Assembly (NCBI GenBank): GCA_036841525.1
Contig: DAITVZ010000060.1
Span: 1-32,922 of the forward strand
DNA: 32,922 nucleotides
Origin: JAAYEA01 sp012689325
Lineage (GTDB): Bacteria > Chloroflexota > Anaerolineae > JAAYEA01
Direction of reading: 5' to 3'
The notes beneath the pieces were generated by a model. That model made no database searches. It was not told the DNA's origin and worked only from the letters and a program-made list of their open reading frames with translations. The position numbers and the translations under genes are program-made. Within the stretch, counting starts at the first letter, position 1; every line of letters begins with the position of its first letter. Below, one piece after another: positions 8,169 through 16,334 of the stretch.

Positions 8169-9167
8169 CTAGGGTTTGGCGCCGCTGCCCGAGCCGCCAG
8201 ACCCGCAGGTCTCCTGGAACCAGGCGATGGTCCGGCGCAGCCCGTCATCCAGCGGCACGGTGGCGCGAAATCCAAACGTCTGCTCCGCCAGCCGCACATC
8301 GGGAAGCCGGCGGCGCGTCTCCTCAAAGTTGTTGCCAAAGGCCTGGGTGTAGGGCACAAAGACGATGGGGGAGGGCGAGCCCAGGAGCGTCTTGACCTTG
8401 TGCGCCAGCTCGACCACCGAGATCTCTTGGCTGCTGCCGATGTTGAAAAAGCGCCCCGCCGCTTCGGGGCAATTGCTGGCCAGGAAGGTCCCCTGGATGG
8501 TGTCGTCCACGTAGGTGAACGAGCGGGTCTGCTTGCCATCGTCATAGACGGTGATGGGCTCGCCGCGCATGGCCTGGTTGACAAACCTGGCGATGACGCT
8601 GCCATAGCCCTTGGCATCCAGCCGCGGCCCATACGAGTTGAAATAGCGAACGACCACCACCGGCAGGCCCAGCTTGTGATAGGCCAGGGCGAAATACTCG
8701 TCGATGGCTTTGGAGTCCGAATAAGCCCAACGGTCCACGCTGGTGGGGCCGAGCAGGCGGTCGCTGTTCTCGGCCAGGGGGACCTGCTCCGATTTGCCGT
8801 AAATCTCGGAGGTGGAGGCGATGAGGGTCTTTTTCCAATACTTGTGCGCCAGCTCGAGCACGATTTCGGTGCCGCGCACGTTGGTGATGATGGCTTGCAG
8901 GGGGTTCTGCACCACGTACTTGACCCCCACCACGGCAGCCAGGTGATAGATCACGTCCACGTGGCTGATGACCCGCTCCATCAGGCTCTGGTTGAGGATG
9001 GTGTCGTTGATAAAGTGAAAGTGGGCGTCGTCCAGGTGGTGGGCGATATTCTGCACCTTGCCCTGGGAGAGGTTGTCCACCACCCAAACCTCATAGCCTT
9101 CCCGCCGCAGGCGATCCACCAGATTGGAGCCGATATAGCCCGCGCCCCCGGTCACGAGAGCTTTCAT
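8169..9167 (-). CDS. NAD-dependent sugar-nucleotide epimerase/dehydratase (extended SDR)
   Basis: 332 residues of the extended short-chain dehydrogenase family. The NAD-binding glycine motif GGAGYIG is at residues 7-13, followed by an acidic residue at the end of beta-2 (VVDNLS, 30-34) that selects NAD over NADP. The catalytic pair is Y149 and K153 in YSDSK, with the S/T supplied by ASTSEIYG (117-124). The substrate-side motif RYFNSYGPR lies downstream. Family members convert UDP- or GDP-sugars (UDP-glucose/GlcNAc 4-epimerases, UDP-glucuronate decarboxylases, 4,6-dehydratases). The sequence does not let me choose the exact reaction. Its place between two glycan genes indicates supply of an activated sugar for the operon's polysaccharide. 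Gaps to both neighbours are under 30 bases. Confidence 0.92.
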   Translation of the reverse strand: MKALVTGGAGYIGSNLVDRLRREGYEVWVVDNLSQGKVQNIAHHLDDAHFHFINDTILNQSLMERVISHVDVIYHLAAVVGVKYVVQNPLQAIITNVRGTEIVLELAHKYWKKTLIASTSEIYGKSEQVPLAENSDRLLGPTSVDRWAYSDSKAIDEYFALAYHKLGLPVVVVRYFNSYGPRLDAKGYGSVIARFVNQAMRGEPITVYDDGKQTRSFTYVDDTIQGTFLASNCPEAAGRFFNIGSSQEISVVELAHKVKTLLGSPSPIVFVPYTQAFGNNFEETRRRLPDVRLAEQTFGFRATVPLDDGLRRTIAWFQETCGSGGSGSGAKP

Positions 9168-9194
9168 ACTCGCTGTGTTATCCTCTCCCCAGGC

Positions 9195-10418
9195 TTACAC
9201 GATCTCGCGCAGCAGTTCTTCCAACCGCTGCGCCATCCGTTGCCGGCTATAGTGCGCTTCCACGTAGCGCCGTCCGTTCAGGCCCATCTCGGCGGCCTCT
9301 GCTGGCCTCGCCCGCAAGCTCTGAACCGCCGCGGCGATGCTCGCGGCATCCTCGGGCTCGGCGTATAGGCCGCCTTGCGCTGCCTCCAGAACCCGCCGCG
9401 CCTCGCCCTCGATGCTCAGGATGATGGGGCACCCGCAGGCCCAGGCGTCGAACATCTTGGAGGGCAGCGCGCCCTGGAACAGCGCATGCTTGCGCAAGGG
9501 GACCAGGGCCACGTTGGCCGCCGAAAGAAAGGCCGGCATCTCGGACATGGGGCGCTCCGAGAGCATCGTCAGGTTCTGCAGGCCATATTCCTCTCGCAAG
9601 ATCGCCGCATCCATCTTTTTGGGGCCCTCGCCCACAAAGAGAAAGTGCACGTCCGGCTGGTCCTGCAAGAGCCGCGCCGCCTCCACCAACGTCTCCATGC
9701 CCTGGGCCAGGCCATGGATCCCCGCATACAGCACCACGAACCGGGAGCCCAGGCCCAACTCCTGGCGGAGCTTGAGGCCCGCTTCGGGCGAGGGGCGGAA
9801 AAGCTCGGTGTTGGAGCCGTTGGCGATCAGCGCCAGCTTGGCCCCATAGCCCCGCTCCTGCAGCCGGGCCTCGATGCCGTTGGTGACCACGACGATTCTA
9901 GAGGCCCTATTATAGCACAGTTCCTCCAAGCGGCTAGCCCAGGCGATGGCTTGCCGGTTGCTCAGTTCCCCCAGGGCCACCGCCGACTCGGGCCAGAGGT
10001 CGCGCACCTCAAAGACGAGCTTGGCGCGCTTCAGGGCGCTCAGCGCCAGGCCCGCCCCGCCCACGAACAGCGGCGGCGAGGTGACATAAACGAGGTCGTA
10101 GGGCCCTTGGGCCTTGAGCAGGCCCACCAGCGTCGCGTTGAGCATATAGCTGAGGTAGAAGAGCATCCGGTTGCGAAAGCTCTTCACCGGCGAGGCCTTG
10201 ACCCAGATGCGCAGCACGTCGATCCCCTCCAGCGACTCGCGCTGACACCACTTGCCCCGGAACTCGTCGGGCATGATCCCGGAGGGGTGGTTGGGGAATT
10301 CGGTCAGCATGGTCACCTGGTGGCCTGCCTGGACCAAGTGGCGGGCCATTTCATAGGCGCGGGTCTGGGTCGCGCCCACTTCGGGAGGAAAGTATTGGGA
10401 AAGGTAGAGGATTCGCAT
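9195..10418 (-). CDS. Glycosyltransferase family 4 (WbuB/WcaI-like)
   Basis: 407 residues, a GT-B fold retaining glycosyltransferase. The N-terminal acceptor domain starts MRILYLSQYFPPEVGATQTR, a pattern shared by WbuB/WcaI-like enzymes, and includes FEVRDLWPES (136-145). The C-terminal GT1-type donor domain has VVLYAGIHGLAQG (228-240) and the sugar-nucleotide site PSKMFDAWACGCPII (319-333), although the usual Glu of the EX7E motif is Asp in MFDAW. It would add one sugar to the undecaprenyl-linked repeat unit at the cytoplasmic face. The ATG has GAGAGAAG upstream. It lies 26 bases after the remnant of the amber-interrupted glycosyltransferase and 27 bases before the epimerase. The exact sugar is unknown. 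Confidence 0.9.
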   Translation of the reverse strand: MRILYLSQYFPPEVGATQTRAYEMARHLVQAGHQVTMLTEFPNHPSGIMPDEFRGKWCQRESLEGIDVLRIWVKASPVKSFRNRMLFYLSYMLNATLVGLLKAQGPYDLVYVTSPPLFVGGAGLALSALKRAKLVFEVRDLWPESAVALGELSNRQAIAWASRLEELCYNRASRIVVVTNGIEARLQERGYGAKLALIANGSNTELFRPSPEAGLKLRQELGLGSRFVVLYAGIHGLAQGMETLVEAARLLQDQPDVHFLFVGEGPKKMDAAILREEYGLQNLTMLSERPMSEMPAFLSAANVALVPLRKHALFQGALPSKMFDAWACGCPIILSIEGEARRVLEAAQGGLYAEPEDAASIAAAVQSLRARPAEAAEMGLNGRRYVEAHYSRQRMAQRLEELLREIV

Positions 10419-10444
10419 CGGCTTCTCTCGCTTGTTGCTTGGTT

Positions 10445-10570
10445 CTAGCTAAGCACCTGCGCGTAAAAGGCCAGCAGGCGCTTTTCCATCTCGTCCCAGT
10501 TGTAGCGCGCGCTCACCCACTCCTGGCCAAGTTGCCCCATGGCCCGGGCCTTCTCCGGGTGATCCAATAA
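10445..10570 (-). pseudogene. In-frame C-terminal remnant of the glycosyltransferase beyond an amber codon
   Basis: After the TAG at 10571-10573 the same reading frame stays open for 41 codons and ends at TAG 10445-10447. The encoded segment (LLDHPEKARAMGQLGQEWV, then SARYNWDEMEKRLLAFYAQV) is a typical GT4 C-terminal tail: a helix with HPEKARAMGQ and a Trp-containing terminal helix. So the gene was 376 codons long and one nonsense codon now splits it. Confidence 0.85.
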
Positions 10571-11575
10571 CTAGAGGATGGCCTGGGCGTGGGCGGCGGG
10601 GTCGTCGGGCCGCGCCAGGTAGCCGTTCCGGCCTGGTTGGATAAAGGGTCGCACCGGCTGAAGGTCGCTGCTGACCACGGCGCACCCATAGGCCATGTAC
10701 TCGAATATCTTGGTCGGGATGTTCTTCTCGTATTTGGCCACCGGCTGCGCGGCCCACCAGCCCACGGAGGCCTGGCGCAGGTAGTCGCCCACTTGCGTGA
10801 AGGGCACCGGGCCGGTGATGGTCACGGCGTGCGTCAGGCCGCGGCGGGCGATATCGGCGCGCATCTCTTGCTCCAGGCTGGGCGGGAAGAAGGGGCCCAC
10901 CAGCAGCAGCCGCGCCTCTGGCCGCGCGCGCGCCACGCGCTCGAACGCCTCCACCATGAGCGCCGTGCCCCGGCTGACCTCGTGCCCGCCGAGGTGCAGC
11001 ACCACCGGGGCATAGCCCCGCCCGCGCGTTTGCTCCAGCGCCTGCCGCACAAAGTCGCTTTCCGGGTAATTGAACAGCGTCGCTTTGGGGCAGCGCAGGC
11101 TGGCAAAGGTCTCGGCGATGCGGTCGTCGGCAAAGATCAGCCCGCTGTGGCAGCGCGCCAGCCACGGCTCGGCGATGGCGAAGAGCCGCGCCATGGGCCG
11201 CCGCAGCCATGCGGGGAGATAGGTTTTGATGCGGATGAAATCCGCGTGCGATTCGAGCACATCATAGATGGTGGGCTTGCCCGTCAGCAGGCGCAGCCAG
11301 GGGACCACCAGGAGCAGCTCGGGGTCGTGGAACTGGAAGGCGTCGGCGCGGGAGGCCAGGGCGCGGCGCAGCAAGGTGAACCAGAGCAACGGCCGCCGCC
11401 ACCTGGGCGTGCGCGGCAGCGCCTGGATCGAGATCTCGTCGACGATCTCGTCGCGGTCGTGCTGCGCGATGACCGTGACCTCATAGCCGGACCGGCGCAG
11501 GCTGCGCGCCTCGCGGTAAAAGATGCGCGGGTCCAAGGCTTGGTGTACGCTGGAAAGGATGCCAATCTTGGGCAT
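10571..11575 (-). CDS. Glycosyltransferase family 4, truncated by an in-frame TAG
   Basis: 334 residues are translated before the amber codon. A GT-B glycosyltransferase: the N-terminal domain opens MPKIGILSSVHQALDPRIFY and has FHDPELLLV (82-90); the donor domain has VVLHLGGHEVSRG (191-203) and PTKIFEYMAYGCAVV (287-301), which carries the sugar-nucleotide-binding Glu. The protein stops at AHAQAIL, just before the C-terminal helices that pack back onto the N-domain in GT-B enzymes, and those helices are still encoded in frame downstream (10445-10570). A single change such as CAG to TAG or GAG to TAG would explain it; a sequencing error is also possible. Activity may be reduced or lost. The start codon is 1 base after the stop of the preceding glycosyltransferase gene, so translation is coupled. 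Confidence 0.85.
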   Translation of the reverse strand: MPKIGILSSVHQALDPRIFYREARSLRRSGYEVTVIAQHDRDEIVDEISIQALPRTPRWRRPLLWFTLLRRALASRADAFQFHDPELLLVVPWLRLLTGKPTIYDVLESHADFIRIKTYLPAWLRRPMARLFAIAEPWLARCHSGLIFADDRIAETFASLRCPKATLFNYPESDFVRQALEQTRGRGYAPVVLHLGGHEVSRGTALMVEAFERVARARPEARLLLVGPFFPPSLEQEMRADIARRGLTHAVTITGPVPFTQVGDYLRQASVGWWAAQPVAKYEKNIPTKIFEYMAYGCAVVSSDLQPVRPFIQPGRNGYLARPDDPAAHAQAIL

Positions 11576-11576
11576 G

Positions 11577-12815
11577 CTACCCCCTATCGGCGGCCAGCCG
11601 GTCGAACTCGGCGGCCAGCCGGGCGGCGAGGTTGCGGCGGGTGTAACGCTGGATCACGGCCCAATCCGGCGCGTGGTCGAAGTGCCCCTCTTGCCAGCGC
11701 TGGTAATAGCCCAGGACCGCCTCCGCGATGGCGGCGGGGTCGTGCGGCAGGACGGCCCCCGCCCGGGCCTGCTCGATGAGCCGGGCCGCCACGCCCTCGC
11801 GGCCAGCCAGCGCCAAGACGGGCCGGTTCGAGCCCAGGTACTCGAACAGCTTGCTGCCATACGTCCCCGCATGCTCCGGGCCCTCGTTGATGACCAGCAG
11901 CATGAGGTCGCTCTGCTGCCGCAGCGCGCTCAGGCTGTGATACGGGACCGGGCCGAGCAACTCGAAGGGCGGCCTGGACGGGATGTGGGCCTCCAGGTTG
12001 GGCCCCGCGATCAGGACGCGCATCTGCTCCTGAGGGATGCGCTGGTTGGCGAGCAAGAGGTCGATGGCCGCCACAAACGCGGCAGGGCTGTGCAGGGCGC
12101 TGAAAGAGCCGGTATACGTGATGGTGAATCGGTCGGTGCGCGGCGGGGGCAAAATCGCGATGTCCGAGTCGTCGTACCCGTTTTCGATCACCAGGACGTC
12201 TTCCGCCCCTGGCCCGGCCAACCGCTGGAAGCGCTCCGCCAACGGCTCCGAGACCGTGACGATGCGATCGCAGTCGTGGAGCACCTGTCGTTCCAGCCGC
12301 CGGTGCAAGCGGCGATAGCCGGGGAGGATGCGCATGCGCTGGTTCTCGCTCCAGGGATCTCGGAAATCCGCTACCCAAGGCAGCCCGTATGTGACCTTGA
12401 CCCACCTGGCGAGCAGGTGCGCGCTGGCGGGCCAGGAGGAGGAGTAGACCAGGGCAGGCGCATGTTGGTCCAGGATGCGCCGGACGGCGCCACGCGCCAG
12501 GTAGGACCAGAACAGGGCGGCGTCCGGCAACATGAGGGCGAGGTTCAGGGCGCTGAGCAGTTTGCCTGCTCCCCATCGGCTCGCTCGCCCGCGCAGGCCG
12601 TTGATGTCGTAGCTTTTCACCCGATAGATGGGCGTGTTTTCGGGCACATCGCTCCAAAGCGACTCATCACGGGCCGGATAAGCCCCGGGCGTGGTGGTCA
12701 GCACCACAGGCTGCCAGCCAAACTCGGGCAGGTACTTGGCGAATTTCAGCGACCGCTGCACGGCCACACCGCCTGCGGGCGGATAATAGTAGGCCACGAA
12801 TAGCACGGGTCTCAT
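11577..12815 (-). CDS. Glycosyltransferase family 4
   Basis: 412 residues. I chose the ATG at 12815 (MRPVLFVAYYYPPAGGVAVQ) because this is the canonical GT4 N-terminus and because the ATG overlaps the TGA of the upstream gene (ATGA, 12812-12815). The open frame runs 71 codons further upstream, but only through out-of-frame sequence of the neighbouring gene. The N-domain carries WVADFRDPWSENQR (147-160). The donor domain has ITYTGSFSALHSPAAF (232-247) and TYGSKLFEYLGSNRPVLAL (318-336), which includes the conserved Glu. It is expected to act at the cytoplasmic membrane face on a lipid-linked glycan. The donor sugar is not predictable. Confidence 0.91.
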   Translation of the reverse strand: MRPVLFVAYYYPPAGGVAVQRSLKFAKYLPEFGWQPVVLTTTPGAYPARDESLWSDVPENTPIYRVKSYDINGLRGRASRWGAGKLLSALNLALMLPDAALFWSYLARGAVRRILDQHAPALVYSSSWPASAHLLARWVKVTYGLPWVADFRDPWSENQRMRILPGYRRLHRRLERQVLHDCDRIVTVSEPLAERFQRLAGPGAEDVLVIENGYDDSDIAILPPPRTDRFTITYTGSFSALHSPAAFVAAIDLLLANQRIPQEQMRVLIAGPNLEAHIPSRPPFELLGPVPYHSLSALRQQSDLMLLVINEGPEHAGTYGSKLFEYLGSNRPVLALAGREGVAARLIEQARAGAVLPHDPAAIAEAVLGYYQRWQEGHFDHAPDWAVIQRYTRRNLAARLAAEFDRLAADRG

Positions 12816-14071
12816 GGTTCCGCCACACGTCCTTGCTCCCGCTCGGGAGCGAGCCCATCCTCGCGCAGCCACTGCTCCAGGCGCGAGACGTTGGCCTGAA
12901 AGGAGAACTCCCGTTCCAGCGCGCGCTCCAGGCTCGCGCGCGTCCGGTCGGGATGGCTCTGGTACCCGTCGGCAAACTCGGTGATCATCGCGCCCATCTC
13001 TCGGGGCCCCAACCCTTGCGGGATACACCTGACGATGCCATATTCCCGCTCGATGAACCTGAACCCTTGCGTTGCGGTGGTGATGATGGGAAGCCGGCAG
13101 TTGGCATAGTCGACCACCCGGACGGAACAGGCCAGGTCATAGTTGCGGTTGGTGAGGGGCCGCGGGTCGACCCCGATATCCGCGTCACCGAGCAGCGGGT
13201 AATAGTCTGTCACCGGCACATAGGGGCAGAAACCAACCCGCCCGCCCAGCCCCAGCATCGAGGCTCGCGCGGCTAGCTCGGCCTTCAGGGGGCCATTGCC
13301 CAACAACACCAGCCGGTAATCCTGGCCAACGTATTGGAACGCCTCGATCAGGGCGTGGAGGCCGCGGCCGGGCGAGAGCCCTCCGCTGCAGACGAGCACC
13401 TTGCCCTGCCGGGGCGCGTCGCCGAAGGCCAGGCGCCACAACCGCCCCTTTGGCCCCGGGGGCGGCGGCGGGAGCGCCGCATAGAGCACGCCGGTGAGGG
13501 TGGGCGGCAAGCGGTGGAGCCGCTCCAGGTACCGCTTGGCGGTCTGGGAGTGGGTGATGACCCGCGTGAAGCGCCGGATATGCCAGCGCTCGCGCAGCCA
13601 GGACCGCAGGTAGCGCAACGGCTTCACGCGTCCCTCGCGCACGCCATAGCCGGTCCAGGTCTCCAACGAGTCATAGTATACCGGACAGGCGCAGCGCTTC
13701 CCCAGCGCCAGGGCTTGCCTCGCCGTGGGCAGGTCGCGGGCGATGACGAGCGCCACATCCAGCGGCGCCCCGGACAGCCGTTCCATCTCGGCCAGTTGCT
13801 CCGCGGCGCCGCGCCGCGGGTCCAGCAACAACACGTCGGCATAGCTGGTGCGTAGCAGGTTGGGCTCGCGCGTCGGCGACCGCCCGATCACCACCATCTT
13901 GTATCCGAGCGCCTTCAAGCAGAGCAGGCGCGATAAAATGACGCTATTGTGCTCGAGCAAGTCGTGGGTATAGTAGGTCGTGACATAAATCGCCGACCTG
14001 GCCGCATGGCCCGCGGTTCGCTCAGGGGCTTGAGGATGATCAAGATGGCTGCCCATGTTCTCGCTTGTCAT
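12812..14071 (-). CDS. Glycosyltransferase, GT-B fold
   Basis: 419 residues. After about 25 hydrophilic residues the Rossmann-like N-domain begins (AIYVTTYYTHDLLEHNSVIL, 27-46). The second domain shows KVLVCSGGLSPGRGLHALIE (224-243) and LVLLGNGPLKAEL (254-266), the standard GT4 donor-domain strands. The C-terminal donor loop SVRVVDYANCRLPIITTA (316-333) is a divergent form of the usual E-x7-E region, with Asp in place of the first Glu. The position between the flippase gene (3-base gap) and another glycosyltransferase (ATGA overlap) makes a role in repeat-unit assembly likely. A GCAGGTAG sequence upstream of the ATG is the probable SD. Donor and linkage are unknown. Confidence 0.85.
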   Translation of the reverse strand: MTSENMGSHLDHPQAPERTAGHAARSAIYVTTYYTHDLLEHNSVILSRLLCLKALGYKMVVIGRSPTREPNLLRTSYADVLLLDPRRGAAEQLAEMERLSGAPLDVALVIARDLPTARQALALGKRCACPVYYDSLETWTGYGVREGRVKPLRYLRSWLRERWHIRRFTRVITHSQTAKRYLERLHRLPPTLTGVLYAALPPPPPGPKGRLWRLAFGDAPRQGKVLVCSGGLSPGRGLHALIEAFQYVGQDYRLVLLGNGPLKAELAARASMLGLGGRVGFCPYVPVTDYYPLLGDADIGVDPRPLTNRNYDLACSVRVVDYANCRLPIITTATQGFRFIEREYGIVRCIPQGLGPREMGAMITEFADGYQSHPDRTRASLERALEREFSFQANVSRLEQWLREDGLAPEREQGRVAEP

Positions 14072-14074
14072 TGG

Positions 14075-15556
14075 CTACCTGCGGCTCTGCGCCCGAGAGA
14101 GGACCCGTTTCACCAGCTCGGCGTACTGGGCGTCGCGGCGAACCAGTCGCCAGTAATAGACGACGATGGCCAGCCCCATGGCCACGGCCGTGATCCAGGG
14201 GGGCAGGCGGAGTATCTGAATCAAGACGAGCAGGCTCCCAGCAGGCGCGAAAGCGAGCAGGACCTGCCATAGGCTGGACAGCGCTTCGCGGGCGGGAACG
14301 CCCGCTATCGCGAAAACCTTCCGCAACAACAAGACGTACACGAGGCAGCCCGAGATCGAGAGCGCGGCCAGCCCGAGCTCGGGGCTGCGCAGCAGGCCGC
14401 CGACGAGCAGGGAGGCAGCGCGGGTGGCCAGGCCCAACACGGTCATGAGCAGGCCAAAGGAGAGCTTGCCCGAGACGGTGATGGCCGAGCTGAGGGGCGA
14501 CGCGATAAAGCCGCAAAAGAACCACAGGCTCAGGATCTGCGCATAGACGCCCGCTTGCGCCCACTGCGCGCCGAAAACGACGCTAAAAGCATCGCGCCCG
14601 GCCACCGCGACCGCCAGCACGGGGAATAGCCCGATCTTGGACAGTTGCTGGAAGGTGTTCTTGACCACCAGATCCAGCGCGCCTTCCGTCTGGGCCTCGG
14701 CGGCCCGGGCGAAAAAGACCTGCCCAATGGCGCCGCCGATCAGGCTCATGGGCATCTGCAGCACGCGCACCCCCAGCGCATAGTGGCCCGCCACCGCCTC
14801 GGAGAAGGCATAGTTCAGCATGAGCGCCGGCAATTGCCAGGAAGCCGTGTTCAACAAGGCGCTCCAGACGTCGATTAAGGGGAACTTGCGATATCGCGCC
14901 ATGCTCTCCCGCATCCGAGATAGGCGGATGCTGCGCCGGAAGAGCGCCCCGTCGTCGCGCCAGATGCGGCGCCCCAGCACGCCGGCCGATAGCCCCGAGC
15001 CGAGCAGCGTGGCGACGACGAGCATGCCGCCGGTGGCGTGCCCGGCCAAGCCTCCGGCCAGCTTGGTCGCATGGGCGCCAACCGCGCCCATCACGCGCAC
15101 CGCGGAGAGCCGCCCAAAGTTCTTGGTGCGCGAGTTCCAATAGTTGAGGGCATAGAACACCCCACTCGACAGGACCATGACCGGGACTGCCCAGAGGTAG
15201 GGGCCGAGCGCGGCGCTGTTCAGCAACCGCAGCAGGAGCGGACGTCCCAGGGTGACCAGGAGCGCGGAGAGGGCTGCAATCACCCCGGCCGCCAGCAAGC
15301 TCACCCCGACCAGGTTGGCCGCTTCTTCGTCGGTTTCGGGCAACAAGATGGCCATCTCGTAGCGCAGGCATGCGATGACGCCCAGGATGCTCGTGACCGA
15401 GGTGAACAAGGCCAGCACGCCAAAGGCCGCGGGCCCATAGAGCCGGGTGAGGAGCGGCATGATCAGCACGCCGAGGGCCTGCGCGACGGTGGTTCCGGAG
15501 GCCAGCTTGAGGACATCCGCGGCAAAGCCGCTGCGGCGGGCGGGGGATTCGCTCAT
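14075..15556 (-). CDS. Wzx-type polysaccharide flippase (MOP superfamily)
   Basis: 493 residues from the ATG at 15556 (MSESPARRSGFAADVLKLAS). I prefer this start because the longer frame (to 15622) would overlap the upstream acyltransferase gene. There are about 12-14 hydrophobic segments spread over the whole length. The N-terminal segment GTTVAQALGVLIMPLLTRLYGPAAFGVLALF is typical of RfbX/Wzx and related MOP-family lipid-linked oligosaccharide flippases. The repeated pattern of two six-helix bundles is visible around a central RFRR-like basic loop. It would move the undecaprenyl-pyrophosphate-linked repeat unit across the cytoplasmic membrane before polymerisation by the Wzy-like protein downstream. 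The SD is weak. It ends 3 bases before the next glycosyltransferase gene. Confidence 0.9.
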   Translation of the reverse strand: MSESPARRSGFAADVLKLASGTTVAQALGVLIMPLLTRLYGPAAFGVLALFTSVTSILGVIACLRYEMAILLPETDEEAANLVGVSLLAAGVIAALSALLVTLGRPLLLRLLNSAALGPYLWAVPVMVLSSGVFYALNYWNSRTKNFGRLSAVRVMGAVGAHATKLAGGLAGHATGGMLVVATLLGSGLSAGVLGRRIWRDDGALFRRSIRLSRMRESMARYRKFPLIDVWSALLNTASWQLPALMLNYAFSEAVAGHYALGVRVLQMPMSLIGGAIGQVFFARAAEAQTEGALDLVVKNTFQQLSKIGLFPVLAVAVAGRDAFSVVFGAQWAQAGVYAQILSLWFFCGFIASPLSSAITVSGKLSFGLLMTVLGLATRAASLLVGGLLRSPELGLAALSISGCLVYVLLLRKVFAIAGVPAREALSSLWQVLLAFAPAGSLLVLIQILRLPPWITAVAMGLAIVVYYWRLVRRDAQYAELVKRVLSRAQSRR

Positions 15557-15584
15557 GCGGGGCCGTCCAGCCAGTTCACGGGTT

Positions 15585-16334
15585 TCAGCCCTGGTTCTCC
15601 ACGAACTCGTTCGCGGGAACATCGCGCACCACGCGGGCGGGGATGCCCATCACCAGCTTGCCATCGGGCACGTCGCGGGTCACCACCGCCGCCGCGGCCA
15701 CAAAGGCCTCGCGCCCCACGGTGACGCCCGGCAGCAACACGGCGTTGGCGCCGATGCGCGCGCCATGCCGGACCGTGGGTCCCTTGCGATAGCGGAAACG
15801 CTCCTGGGTGCGCCCCATATAGTTGTCGTTGCTGGTGACCACGCACGGGGCGATAAAGACATGGTCCTCGATGGTGGTATAGGCCGTGATATAGGCCCCG
15901 GACTGGATCTTGGTGTAATCGCCGATGCTGGTTTGGTTCTCCACGGTCACGCCGCGGCCCACGATGACGAACTCGCCGATGGTGCAGTTCTCGCGCACAA
16001 AGGCCTGGTCCGCGATCATGCTTTCCCGGCCGATGGTGCAGTTGGCATAGACCACGGCGCCCGTGCCGATGCGGCAGCCCGGCCCCACGCGCAGAGGCGG
16101 CAGCGCCTCGGTGATCTGGATCGTGCTGGTTGGGGCGGGCTGTGGCTGTTTGCCCAAGACGGCGTTATCGCCGATGGTCACCCCGTCGCCGATGAGCGCC
16201 CCGGCATGGATGACCACGTTGTGGCCCACCACAACCCCCTGGCCGAGCTGCGCGCCGGCTTCGATCACCACGTGATGGCCCAAAGAGCAGCGCTCGCCCA
16301 GTCTCGCTGTTGGATGGATCGTTGCTTCGGTCAT
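15585..16334 (-). CDS. Left-handed beta-helix (hexapeptide-repeat) acyltransferase
   Basis: 249 residues built almost entirely of hexapeptide repeats ([LIV]-G-x4), for example IHPTARLGERCSLGHHVVIE, then VGHNVVIHAGALIGDGVTIG and ITAYTTIEDHVFIAPCVVTS. This is the trimeric LbH fold of sugar O/N-acetyltransferases such as WlbB/WbpD and PglD. The C-terminus has the usual IGANAVLLPGVTVG followed by GIPARVVRDVP closing segment. It most likely transfers an acetyl group from acetyl-CoA to a sugar nucleotide or glycan of this operon; a related enzyme of other acyl specificity is possible. Its ATG overlaps the udk stop codon as ATGA (16331-16334), indicating translational coupling. Confidence 0.88.
   Translation of the reverse strand: MTEATIHPTARLGERCSLGHHVVIEAGAQLGQGVVVGHNVVIHAGALIGDGVTIGDNAVLGKQPQPAPTSTIQITEALPPLRVGPGCRIGTGAVVYANCTIGRESMIADQAFVRENCTIGEFVIVGRGVTVENQTSIGDYTKIQSGAYITAYTTIEDHVFIAPCVVTSNDNYMGRTQERFRYRKGPTVRHGARIGANAVLLPGVTVGREAFVAAAAVVTRDVPDGKLVMGIPARVVRDVPANEFVENQG

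Noticed and set aside
9900..9925. Internal promoter (TGCTATAAT, minus strand) inside the WbuB-like gene
   Set aside because: It is an extended -10 match, but there is no -35 and the bases encode conserved protein (EELCYNRASR). It could be a weak internal start, but there is not enough to call it.
12816..13028. 71-codon N-terminal extension of the glycosyltransferase at 11577
   Set aside because: It lies out of frame inside the upstream glycosyltransferase. The canonical start MRPVLFVAYYYPPAGG overlaps the upstream stop as ATGA.
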